Positions 1 to 7,275 of a stretch of 27,993 bases of DNA are shown piece by piece. The stretch is from an uncultured Draconibacterium sp. (GTDB taxonomy: Bacteria; Bacteroidota; Bacteroidia; Bacteroidales; Prolixibacteraceae). Numbering within the stretch: the first letter of the stretch is position 1; each line of letters begins with the position of its first letter. A program made the position numbers and the translations under genes. The DNA is taken from positions 1-27,993 of the forward strand of contig CANLMQ010000051.1 of assembly GCA_947492175.1 (NCBI GenBank), read 5' to 3'. The notes beneath the pieces were generated by a model, which worked only from the letters and a program-made list of their open reading frames with translations, made no database searches and was not told the origin of the DNA.

Positions 1-1
1 A

Positions 2-265
2 TCAACCTTAGTTGATGAAAAAACAACCTTGGTTGGAATACAATCAACCTTAGTTGGCAAAGAAACAACCTTGGTTGGAATACAATCAACCTTAGTTGAT
101 GAAAAAACAACCTTGGTTGGAATACAATCAACCTTAGTTGGCAAAGAAACAACCTTGGTTGAAATACAATCAACCTTAGGTAGTAAAGAAGCAACCTTAG
201 TTGATGAAGAAACAACCTTAGTTGGAATACAACAAACTCTTGACTGTAAGAAGAGAAATAAATAA
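2..265 (+). CDS. Open frame through the left repeat array (partial, doubtful coding)
   Basis: One plus-strand frame is open from the left edge to a TAA at 263-265 and has no start codon inside the window apart from internal TTG codons. It translates to heptapeptides of the form (S/T)TLV followed by three variable residues (GIQ, GKE, DEK), ending DCKKRNK. If real, it would be the C-terminal end of a heptad-repeat protein that begins outside the window. Because 21 is a multiple of three, a noncoding repeat can stay open by chance. The comparable array at the right end has stops in every frame. I therefore favour a noncoding array but cannot exclude a repeat protein. No known domain is recognised. 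Confidence 0.25.
   Translation, partial: STLVDEKTTLVGIQSTLVGKETTLVGIQSTLVDEKTTLVGIQSTLVGKETTLVEIQSTLGSKEATLVDEETTLVGIQQTLDCKKRNK
3..254. repeat. 21-bp tandem repeat array (left), 84-bp higher-order structure
   Basis: Twelve consecutive 21-bp units begin at 3, 24, 45, 66, 87, 108, 129, 150, 171, 192, 213 and 234. Eleven are clear and the last is degenerate. Each clear unit opens with CAACCTT, and most continue RGTTG, giving a near-palindrome (CAACC-TT-GGTTG) at two-helical-turn spacing. The second half of the unit alternates between types (GATGAAAAAA, GAATACAAT, GGCAAAGAAA), so units 1-4 and 5-8 form two copies of an 84-bp super-repeat, followed by decayed units. No indels break the 21-bp phase until the last unit. 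The array continues beyond the left edge, so its true size is unknown. There are no spacers, so it is not a CRISPR. Confidence 0.93.
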
Positions 266-273
266 AATAAGAC

Positions 274-302
274 CCGTGACTCGAAGCTCACGGCTCGAAG
301 CT
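274..302. repeat. Small hairpin with direct repeats before the dehydrogenase gene
   Basis: CCGTGA (274-279) and TCACGG (288-293) form a perfect 6-bp stem with an 8-base loop. The 9-mer CTCGAAGCT occurs twice (280-288 and 294-302), the second copy ending 7 bases before the start codon at 310. It lies between the 21-bp array and the gene. There is no T-tract after it, so it is not a classical terminator. Its function is unknown. Confidence 0.45.
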
Positions 303-309
303 AAAAAAT

Positions 310-1584
310 ATGAAAACAAAAGCAGTAAGATTATACGGGAAAGGTGATTTACGCCTGGAAGAGTTTGAACTTCCGAAGATAAACGACAACGAGATTTTAG
401 CAAAAGTAGTAAGCGACAGTATTTGTATGTCGAGTTACAAAGCTGCCACGCAGGGAACCGACCACAAACGGGTTCCAAACAATGTAGCTGAAAATCCGAT
501 TATTATTGGTCACGAGTTTAGTGGCGAAATTGTTGAAGTGGGTGCCAAATGGAAAAACAAATTTAAAGCAGGTCAGAAATATTCTATTCAACCGGCTATT
601 TATTACGAAGATGGCCCGGTGGGAGTATTAAGTGCTCCAGGATATTCGTACCAACACATTGGCGGTGACGCAACTTATGTGATTATTCCTAAAGATGTAC
701 TGGAACAGGATTGTTTGCTGGCTTACGACGGCCCGGGTTTTTACCCTGCTTCGCTGGCTGAACCGCTGAGCTGTGTGATTGGAGCCATGCACGCCAACTA
801 CCACACAACACCCGGTTCGTATGTACACAATATGGAAATTGTTGAAGGTGGTAAAATGGCTATTTTGGCTGGTGTTGGTCCTATGGGATTGGCGGCCATA
901 AACTATGTTATTAGTCGTACCGACCGCAAACCGTCGTTGCTTGTTGTTACCGATATTTCGCAGGAACGTCTGGACCGTGCCGCTGAAATTTTCCCGGAAA
1001 CATGGGCCAAAGAAAATGGAATTGAATTAGTATATATGAATACCGGAAACATTGAAGACCCGGTTACTGCCTTGAAAGAAATTTCAGGAGGAACAGGTTA
1101 CGACGATGTTTTTGCTTTTGCTCCGGTGGCTCCGGTTATTGAGCAAGGCGATGCAATTTTGGCTAACGATGGTTGTTTAAACTTTTTTGCAGGACCAAGC
1201 AATACTGAATTTTCTGCAAAAATGAATTTCTACAATGTGCATTATGCATCTACACACATTGTGGGTACCTCGGGCGGAAACAACGACGATATGGTGGAAG
1301 CTTTGGATTGTATGAGCAAAGGACTCGATCCTGCCGGTTTAGTAACACATATTGGCGGATTAAATTCAGTAATCGATACCACTTTGGAATTACCCAATAT
1401 TCCAGGAGGAAAGAAACTGGTTTATACTCATAAAAATCTTCCTTTAACTGCTATTTCTGATTTCGAAGAGTTAGGAAAGGAAAATCCTTTTTATGCTGAA
1501 CTGGCAAAAATTGTTGCCAAAACAAAAGGGCTGTGGAATGTAGAAGCCGAAGCCTACTTACTGGAAAATGCTCCGGAAATTTAA
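310..1584 (+). CDS. Zinc-type medium-chain dehydrogenase, sorbose-phosphate-reductase-like
   Basis: A 424-residue cytoplasmic oxidoreductase of the zinc-dependent medium-chain dehydrogenase family. The signature GHEFSGEIVEVG (from residue 67) carries the catalytic His68-Glu69, and Cys39 (DSICMSS) is the expected first zinc ligand. The nucleotide-binding glycine motif GVGPMG sits in AILAGVGPMGLAAINYV. The usual four-cysteine structural zinc loop is not visible. Overall length and the N-terminal pattern resemble the L-sorbose-1-phosphate reductase subgroup, which interconverts ketose and polyol phosphates with NAD(P)H; that substrate is inference. The next gene encodes a fructose-6-phosphate aldolase-type enzyme, which fits sugar-phosphate metabolism. 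The ATG at 310 is preceded by an A-rich leader without a Shine-Dalgarno sequence, as is usual in Bacteroidota. An alternative substrate such as another polyol or a threonine-like alcohol is possible. Confidence 0.8.
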   Translation: MKTKAVRLYGKGDLRLEEFELPKINDNEILAKVVSDSICMSSYKAATQGTDHKRVPNNVAENPIIIGHEFSGEIVEVGAKWKNKFKAGQKYSIQPAIYYEDGPVGVLSAPGYSYQHIGGDATYVIIPKDVLEQDCLLAYDGPGFYPASLAEPLSCVIGAMHANYHTTPGSYVHNMEIVEGGKMAILAGVGPMGLAAINYVISRTDRKPSLLVVTDISQERLDRAAEIFPETWAKENGIELVYMNTGNIEDPVTALKEISGGTGYDDVFAFAPVAPVIEQGDAILANDGCLNFFAGPSNTEFSAKMNFYNVHYASTHIVGTSGGNNDDMVEALDCMSKGLDPAGLVTHIGGLNSVIDTTLELPNIPGGKKLVYTHKNLPLTAISDFEELGKENPFYAELAKIVAKTKGLWNVEAEAYLLENAPEI

Positions 1585-1595
1585 ATCTGCTTAAC

Positions 1596-1635
1596 ATTCA
1601 CCGCTAATCCGGCATTTTATGGATTAGCGGTGAAT
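1596..1635. promoter_or_regulatory. Perfect 15-bp inverted repeat next to the fsa promoter
   Basis: The arms 1596-1610 and 1621-1635 are perfectly complementary over 15 bases (ATTCACCGCTAATCC and its reverse complement) around a 10-base loop. The plus-strand sequence after the stem is CCTCAC, not a T-run, so it is a poor intrinsic terminator. The right arm lies just upstream of a TATCTTTG -7 box, where a -33 element would be. It may be an operator, an RNA-processing or 3'-end stabilising stem for the dehydrogenase mRNA, or a terminator without a U-tract. Confidence 0.6.
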
Positions 1636-1642
1636 TCCTCAC

Positions 1643-1650
1643 TATCTTTG
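1643..1650 (+). promoter_or_regulatory. Bacteroidetes -7 promoter box for fsa
   Basis: TATCTTTG matches the Bacteroidetes TAnnTTTG consensus exactly and lies 65 bases before the fsa ATG. A clear -33 TTTG is not seen because the upstream position is occupied by the 15-bp inverted repeat. This suggests fsa has its own promoter as well as possible read-through from the dehydrogenase. Confidence 0.55.
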
Positions 1651-1715
1651 CAGTCTCTAATCGTGCCGGAAACTTATTTCTCAAACTACCGTTTATCTTA
1701 TAAAAAAAAGACATT

Positions 1716-2378
1716 ATGATTTATTTGGCAGACACTGCAGACATTGAAGCTTTAAAACAGTTATACTCCTTTTTCCCGCTTGAAGGCGTAACCACAAACC
1801 CAACTATCTTAAAACAGTCGGGATTGAATCTATCGCAAGCAATTGAAGAGATAATCAACATTGTAGGCAATGGAATGATCCATGTTCAGGTACTATCGAA
1901 CCAGGCCGATGAAATGGTAGCTGAGGCTAAAAAATACAAAACGTATTTTGACCTGGGAGATAACTATTATGCTAAAATTCCGGTAACAGTTGAAGGTTAC
2001 AAAGCCATGCAACTATTAAAAGATGCTGGCATAAAAGTTACTGCTACAGCTATTTTTACACAGCAGCAAGCACTGGTTGCGTCGCGTGCAGGTGCCGATT
2101 TTGTTGCTCCTTATGTTAGCCGCCTCGACAATATTTCGTCGCACGGAATTGAAGTGGTTTCAGACATTGTAAAAAACACAAAAGAGTTTAATTTAAATAC
2201 CAAAGTTTTGGCCGCCAGTTTTAAAACAGTTGACCAGATTCACAGGGTTAGTATGGCCGGTGCACATTCGGCTACTGTAGGACCAGACCTGCTTAATCAG
2301 TTGGTTGCACACCCAATGACCGATATTAGTGTAGCCCAGTTTGAAGTAGATGGAAAAGATCTATACGATATTAAATAA
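1716..2378 (+). CDS. fsa: Fructose-6-phosphate aldolase / small transaldolase (FSA/TalC family)
   Basis: At 220 residues the length matches the family exactly. The enzyme is a cytoplasmic class I (Schiff-base) aldolase: FSA members split fructose 6-phosphate to dihydroxyacetone and glyceraldehyde 3-phosphate, while close relatives act as transaldolases. The start has the typical D-T-A-D and GVTTNPT motif. The Schiff-base lysine is Lys87 in YYAKIPVT, the TATAIFT segment lines up with the barrel strand that follows, and APYVSRLD (Tyr133) and LAASFK are conserved. Many Bacteroidota carry this protein annotated only as transaldolase, and sequence alone does not separate the two activities securely. 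It follows a sugar-phosphate dehydrogenase on the same strand, from which it is separated by an inverted repeat and its own -7 box. Confidence 0.9.
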   Translation: MIYLADTADIEALKQLYSFFPLEGVTTNPTILKQSGLNLSQAIEEIINIVGNGMIHVQVLSNQADEMVAEAKKYKTYFDLGDNYYAKIPVTVEGYKAMQLLKDAGIKVTATAIFTQQQALVASRAGADFVAPYVSRLDNISSHGIEVVSDIVKNTKEFNLNTKVLAASFKTVDQIHRVSMAGAHSATVGPDLLNQLVAHPMTDISVAQFEVDGKDLYDIK

Positions 2379-2384
2379 AGCAAC

Positions 2385-2424
2385 AATCCTTTTCCTGAAT
2401 TAGCAAATAATCAGGAAAAGGATT
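2385..2424. terminator. Bidirectional terminator between fsa and the helicase gene
   Basis: A perfect 14-bp stem (2385-2398 with 2411-2424: AATCCTTTTCCTGA and its complement) encloses a 12-base loop between two convergent genes. The right arm runs directly into more T residues, and the left arm gives an A/T-rich tail on the other strand, so the hairpin can end transcripts from both sides. Confidence 0.85.
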
Positions 2425-2473
2425 TTTCCCAATTCTCGGAACAGATTAACTCATTACCAAACACAACCGTTTG

Positions 2474-4930
2474 TTATTTCTCTTTCTGCAAACTTTCCAA
2501 ATAACTCAATCCCATTCTTAATTCGCCATAATCAACCTCATCGCCAAAGTGGGCTTTTGCTTCACCAAAACTTTTGCTTTCCGCTTTTTCAAAATAAGCT
2601 GTTATTTTCTTTAGCTTCTCTTCTTCCAGAAATTGAGAAATGTCCAATTCACCCAACTTTACGTAATGTGCCAGATGACTTTCGATGGTATTTTTAGTGA
2701 GTGCCCGTTCTTTTGCAATTTCATCTATGGTTTTACCTGATTGAAAAAAGTCGAAACTCACTTTTTTTGTATCCACTTTTTCCTTCTTTTCTTTTCCTGC
2801 ATTGTCGCGAAGAGGAATTTCTCCTTTTTCTATATTATTATCGTTACAATAGTGCTGAATAATCGTAACGATATCAACACCAAACTGCTCAATTTTCCGT
2901 TTTCCCAAACCATTAATCAGCTTTAAGTTTGCCGCATCGGTAGGTAAATAATGAATAAGTTCGAACAATACTTTCTGCGAAAAAATCATGTACGGTGGAA
3001 TATCCAGCTCTGTACATTTTTCAGTCCGGTAGGCACGCAATTGATTATATAATTCGGGATGTGGTATGGTATCAAAACTGGTAATTTCTTTGGCTTTTTG
3101 TTTGCCGCTTTTAGTTGCCCCCTTCGCAATTAAAGTTTTCGCGCGCGAATCCATAATACTTTGAACATTAAACCCATCAACACATACTTCGTAGGCAGCC
3201 AGTTTCGATTCAGCTTCTTGCTTTAGTTCATTTGCCCTTGTTTTTACCTGGCGTTTAATTGTTTTATTGTCAATATCCAGATCGACATTTTTTATTCCGT
3301 CAACTAAAATACTTTTTACTTTTTCGCCAAAATAAGCTGAAGCCTTTTTCACCCTCTCCTGCAGCTGCCCGTTCTTTTCGGTATTGGGTTCTGCTTTCAG
3401 AAGTTCAATAATCTGATAATGAAATTTTGCTGCAACAGATACAATTTCATTCTCAAAATCATTTCGCATTTTTTCAAGATGTTTCACAAGTACCTCGTGG
3501 AAACTACTTTTATTTTCGCCAACAATTTTAGCAATAGCAGCCAGCAAGTAATCGGCGCGGTAAAACCGGAAAAGCTCGGTTAATTGCTCTTTCTGAAAAG
3601 CCAGTCGTGCTTCCGTTAACTCCTTTTCTCCGGGTTGATTTTCTTCCACTCCGCGAATAAAACCACTTACTGTACCATCGTTTATAATACTGCGGTCTCC
3701 AATTGGTGATGACAGCACCATTCCGGCCAGGGTTTTACAGCGGCTGAGTGCAACATAGACCTGACCATGTGCAAACGAAGCTTCGGCATCGATTATGGCC
3801 TTTTCAAAGGTTAAACCCTGACTTTTATGAATGGTTATTGCCCAGGCCAGTTTTAATGGAACCTGACTAAACTGACCTTCAATCTCCTCCTTAATTTCGC
3901 CCGTTTCTTTGTTTATTGAATATTTGTAATTCTCCCAAACCTGCGCTTCCACTTCAATCTCCTCTTCTTCGCCGGGGCATTGCACATAAACAACCTGGTT
4001 TTCAATGCTAGTTACCTGACCAATTTTACCGTTGTAAAAACGTTTTTCCGGAGACGAATCGTTTTTTACAAACATTACCTGTGCACCAACTTTCAGCACC
4101 AACTCAAAATCAGTTGGATACGAATATTCCGGAAATTTCCCCTGTACTTCTGCCTTAAAAGTTTTCTTTTTGCCAGGCAATTCCAAGAGCCTGGCATCGT
4201 TAATCCGCTGTGCATTTATATTGTGCGTACACAAAGTAATAAATCCCTCTTCGTCGCCTGGCGAAAAATCAGGAATGTACCGGGCATTTAATGCGGCCAG
4301 GGCAGTTTCGTCCAACCTGTTTTCGCGTACTTTATTTAGTATCGAAATAAAATCCTCGTCTTGCTGACGAAAAACTTCGGTAAGTTCTATACTCACATAT
4401 GGAAAAGATTTCAAGGCTTTGCTGCTAAAAAAATAAGCCGTATCGTATTCTCGCTTTAACAGCCCCCACTCCTCATTTTTAATTACCGGTGCCAGCTGTT
4501 GCAAATCGCCAATCATTAAAACCTGCGCACCGCCAAATGGTTTTCGCCTGTTTTTAAAACGTCGTAAAGTACGGTCGATTGCATCTAAGATATCAGCACG
4601 AACCATACTAATCTCATCAATTACCAAAAGATCGAGGCTACGAATTATATTAATCTTTTCTTTACTGAAACGTTGCTCCCCGGTAAGTTCTTTTTCGGTT
4701 CCAACCTGCGGTGCAAACGAGAGTTGAAAAAAGGAGTGAATAGTAACACCTCCTGCATTAATTGCAGCAACACCGGTTGGTGCCACTACTATCATCCGTT
4801 TTGGTGATCGCTCTTTTAAACTCTTTAAAAAAGTGGTTTTCCCGGTACCGGCTTTCCCGGTCAAAAAAATATTTTGCCCGGTATATTGGACAAAATCGTA
4901 AGCTAATTCCAGTTGTTTGTTGGTTCGCAT
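2474..4930 (-). CDS. Pif1-type SF1 DNA helicase with HRDC and C-terminal HTH domains
   Basis: An 818-residue superfamily 1B helicase. The Walker A motif GKAGTGKT is at residues 25-32, VVAPTGVAA and HSFFQL follow, the Walker B motif is LLVIDEISMV, and the late motif QVYVALSRCKTL closes the helicase core, as in Pif1/RecD-like ATPases. After a charged linker, residues about 624-695 look like an HRDC domain with its LINGLGKRKIEQFG loop. Residues about 722-767 (IDEIAKERALTKNTIESHL) form an HTH_40-type helix-turn-helix, as found at the end of RecQ. The enzyme presumably unwinds DNA during replication or repair, possibly on structured DNA. It starts 25 bases after the ThDP-enzyme gene ends, so the two are probably cotranscribed although functionally unrelated. 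The family is common in Bacteroidota; no substrate is known from the sequence. Confidence 0.88.
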   Translation of the reverse strand: MRTNKQLELAYDFVQYTGQNIFLTGKAGTGKTTFLKSLKERSPKRMIVVAPTGVAAINAGGVTIHSFFQLSFAPQVGTEKELTGEQRFSKEKINIIRSLDLLVIDEISMVRADILDAIDRTLRRFKNRRKPFGGAQVLMIGDLQQLAPVIKNEEWGLLKREYDTAYFFSSKALKSFPYVSIELTEVFRQQDEDFISILNKVRENRLDETALAALNARYIPDFSPGDEEGFITLCTHNINAQRINDARLLELPGKKKTFKAEVQGKFPEYSYPTDFELVLKVGAQVMFVKNDSSPEKRFYNGKIGQVTSIENQVVYVQCPGEEEEIEVEAQVWENYKYSINKETGEIKEEIEGQFSQVPLKLAWAITIHKSQGLTFEKAIIDAEASFAHGQVYVALSRCKTLAGMVLSSPIGDRSIINDGTVSGFIRGVEENQPGEKELTEARLAFQKEQLTELFRFYRADYLLAAIAKIVGENKSSFHEVLVKHLEKMRNDFENEIVSVAAKFHYQIIELLKAEPNTEKNGQLQERVKKASAYFGEKVKSILVDGIKNVDLDIDNKTIKRQVKTRANELKQEAESKLAAYEVCVDGFNVQSIMDSRAKTLIAKGATKSGKQKAKEITSFDTIPHPELYNQLRAYRTEKCTELDIPPYMIFSQKVLFELIHYLPTDAANLKLINGLGKRKIEQFGVDIVTIIQHYCNDNNIEKGEIPLRDNAGKEKKEKVDTKKVSFDFFQSGKTIDEIAKERALTKNTIESHLAHYVKLGELDISQFLEEEKLKKITAYFEKAESKSFGEAKAHFGDEVDYGELRMGLSYLESLQKEK

Positions 4931-4955
4931 TTTGAAATTATTTTCCTCTAAAATA

Positions 4956-6587
4956 CTACTTATTTGGTCTTAAAACCAAAGCATCATACTCACTACTATC
5001 TACAACAGCTTCAATAACAACAGGACCATTAATCGAAAATGCCTTGGCCAGTTCCTTTCTGTATGAATCATAGTTGGCAACTCGAATAACCGGCACACCA
5101 AAATAATGGTTTGTTGGTTCTTTGGTAAGCACATTCAGATCAGTCCCATAATGCTTGTCAAAATTCTTTTTCTCCTGTTTTATCCTGATTAGCGACAAAC
5201 TGTTATCGTAAATCACTACAAAAACAATCTTCAGATTCAATCGTTTCGCGGCTGCCAACTCGCCTGCCATCATCAGAAAACCGCCATCGCCCATTAAAGC
5301 CACAACCGGTAACCCGGGATGACATAGTTTTGCTGACATTGCTGCAGGTATTGCAAATCCCATACCCGACCAGCCATTTGTTATTAAAAGTTTTTGCGGC
5401 TCAGGTGTTTGCCACTGCTGACCAATTAAATGAAGATGCGCACCAACATCAACCGTTAAAATACCTTCTTCTGGCAAAAATTTGCGCAACTCATCTATCA
5501 CGGCAAGCGGCCCGAAAGTTTCTGGTTCAGGAGTTAATTTCTGAAAAATTCTTCTTCTGCGTCTCCGAAGTTTTTCAAGATCCCAACTTTTGACCGACAT
5601 CTTCATTCCCAGCATTTCAGCGAGCGAATTCTCCAGATTCCCGATTACATTTAATACTTCGGGAATTTGTGAGGTATCAACATCTGCTTCTTTCGAATTA
5701 AAATGAATTAGCGGAACATTGGGCATCCACTGCTCGTAATTAAATTCCACTGTATCATAGCCGATTCCTACTACCAGATCAGCCTCTCGGTATGTTTCTG
5801 CCACCAAATCAGATAAGGCATGAAAAAGAACTCCTGCATACAAAGGATGATCTTCAGGAAATAATCCTTTTGCCATTGGAGTTAAAACAATCGGAATTTG
5901 AAATTTCTCAGCCAGCTGAATCAATACATCTTTTATTCCGGCTTTTATAGCCGATAATCCCACAGCTAAAATTGGCTTTTTACTTTTCTGCAAAAGTCGT
6001 TCTATTTTAAAGATCTGTCCTTCGACCAATGGCGACCAGAGTTTCTTTTCCAGCCGAAGATAATCTATAGTTGTTTTTGTTTCACCACCTTTCTGACGTC
6101 CAATTCCGGCCGGAATACCAATATGAACCGGTCCCGGAACTTCTGCTCCGGCAATGCCGACTCCTTTCAGAATTATTTCCTGAATGTTCTGAGCGTTTAA
6201 GCGAGTCGTCCATTTTGTAATCGGGAAAAACAGTTGCTGGTGATTGATATTCATCTGAACTGACCTGTTTAGCAAATGGTCAGGCATTTCGTCGGTGAAA
6301 GCAATTAACGGAGATCGGTCGAGCAAGGCCTCTCCAACACCCGTACTCAGGTTTGTTGCTCCAGGGCCAAAAGTTGCAAAGCAAACTCCGGGAACTCCGG
6401 TTAACCGCCCACAAACATCAGCCATAATTGCTGCTGTTGATTCGTGGGCTGTTAATACAAATTCGATTTCACTTTCGGTATGGAGCGCCTCGATGTAATC
6501 AATCATATTACCACTTGGTACTCCAAACACAAAACGCACCCCAATTTCTTTCAAGGTATGAGCAAATATTTGAGCTACAGTTGGCAT
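4956..6587 (-). CDS. Thiamine-diphosphate-dependent enzyme, acetolactate-synthase-like
   Basis: A 543-residue cytoplasmic member of the acetolactate synthase/pyruvate oxidase/benzoylformate decarboxylase superfamily. The N-terminal pyrimidine-binding domain contains the catalytic Glu49 (TAHESTAAIMAD) and the GPGATN motif. A central nucleotide-fold domain follows. The C-terminal pyrophosphate-binding domain has GDGG at 433-436, with the downstream YDNS closing the ThDP/Mg2+ motif. It is slightly shorter than typical biosynthetic acetolactate synthase, and no regulatory-subunit gene (ilvN/ilvH) or other branched-chain genes are adjacent, so a housekeeping IlvB role is unlikely. The substrate is unresolved: a 2-oxo acid decarboxylase or a catabolic acetolactate-type lyase would fit. 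It lies 155 bases downstream of aroK and just upstream of the helicase gene. The ATG at 6587 has no Shine-Dalgarno sequence. Confidence 0.82.
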   Translation of the reverse strand: MPTVAQIFAHTLKEIGVRFVFGVPSGNMIDYIEALHTESEIEFVLTAHESTAAIMADVCGRLTGVPGVCFATFGPGATNLSTGVGEALLDRSPLIAFTDEMPDHLLNRSVQMNINHQQLFFPITKWTTRLNAQNIQEIILKGVGIAGAEVPGPVHIGIPAGIGRQKGGETKTTIDYLRLEKKLWSPLVEGQIFKIERLLQKSKKPILAVGLSAIKAGIKDVLIQLAEKFQIPIVLTPMAKGLFPEDHPLYAGVLFHALSDLVAETYREADLVVGIGYDTVEFNYEQWMPNVPLIHFNSKEADVDTSQIPEVLNVIGNLENSLAEMLGMKMSVKSWDLEKLRRRRRRIFQKLTPEPETFGPLAVIDELRKFLPEEGILTVDVGAHLHLIGQQWQTPEPQKLLITNGWSGMGFAIPAAMSAKLCHPGLPVVALMGDGGFLMMAGELAAAKRLNLKIVFVVIYDNSLSLIRIKQEKKNFDKHYGTDLNVLTKEPTNHYFGVPVIRVANYDSYRKELAKAFSINGPVVIEAVVDSSEYDALVLRPNK

Positions 6588-6742
6588 ATGTTATTGTTGT
6601 ATAATTCCTAAATTCTACGCGCTTTTTTAGATCAACCGGCCATGTAAAATTTAGTCAGCAGCAAATTTGTACCAAGTTACAGGTTTCAGGTTAAAGGAAC
6701 TATAATGCACAACATAAAACCTGTTAATTTTTTACATCCTTC

Positions 6743-7240
6743 TTACGATATCAGCTTTTGCAATTCGACCAAATCGTAGTCAGGCTCAGTGATTTGGTAG
6801 TGAGCCTGCGAATAAAACTCGTTTCTTTTTTTTAACGTCTCGTCGATAAATGCCACTAATTCTTCGCGTGATTTTCCCTTAATTAAAGGCCGTTCGGTTT
6901 TTGATTTTAACAACCGGTCGGCAAGAATATCCGGGTGGATATTGAGAAATATAGTTTTACCCGTTTTATTCATTAAATCGATGTTGTCGAAAAAACACGG
7001 AGCACCTCCACCAGTAGCAATTACTATATCAGTAAATTCCGAAAGTTCATTCAAAGCCTGCCGTTCTTTTTTTCTGAATTCAGCTTCACCTTCTTCAGCA
7101 AAAATTTGAGGAATGGTTTTGCAGTTCCGCTCCTCAATGTAGTGGTCCATATCGATAAACTGCATACCCAAATGACTGGAAAATTTCCTTCCTAGATGAG
7201 ATTTACCAGATCCCATATATCCAATTAAATAAACTCTCAT
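6743..7240 (-). CDS. aroK: Shikimate kinase
   Basis: Phosphorylates shikimate with ATP in the chorismate pathway; cytoplasmic and monomeric. The P-loop GYMGSGKS is at the N-terminus, FIDMDHYIE provides the Mg2+/shikimate Asp, FRKKE carries the shikimate-binding Arg, and ATGGGAP is the glycine-rich shikimate site. The LID segment has KTERPLIKG. An upstream in-frame GTG at 7255 would add five residues (MKVKG). I prefer the ATG at 7240 because it gives MRVYLIGYMG, the usual family start, about 165 residues in all, and because an AAAGG stretch lies just before it. It follows parC by 35 bases and is probably read with parE-parC. Confidence 0.93.
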   Translation of the reverse strand: MRVYLIGYMGSGKSHLGRKFSSHLGMQFIDMDHYIEERNCKTIPQIFAEEGEAEFRKKERQALNELSEFTDIVIATGGGAPCFFDNIDLMNKTGKTIFLNIHPDILADRLLKSKTERPLIKGKSREELVAFIDETLKKRNEFYSQAHYQITEPDYDLVELQKLIS

Positions 7241-7275
7241 ACCTTTTACTTTCACCTCTAACCCTGAACTAAAAA

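Noticed and set aside
3..254. CRISPR array or simple microsatellite at the left end
   Set aside because: There are no spacers, and the unit is far longer than a microsatellite; it is a phased minisatellite-like array.
218..478. Minus-strand 86-residue frame overlapping the start of the dehydrogenase
   Set aside because: It is antisense to a clear gene and to the repeat, with unlike composition and no recognisable motif.
4956..6587. Biosynthetic acetolactate synthase IlvB
   Set aside because: There is no regulatory-subunit gene and no ilv/leu neighbours; only the superfamily call is supported.
6679..6724. Terminator from ACAGGTTT / AAACCTGT with a following T-run
   Set aside because: The loop is about 30 bases, and the T-run lies on the plus strand, whereas both flanking genes are read on the minus strand.
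7241..7255. Upstream GTG start for aroK
   Set aside because: It adds MKVKG before the conserved MRVYLIGYMG start; the ATG at 7240 fits the family better.
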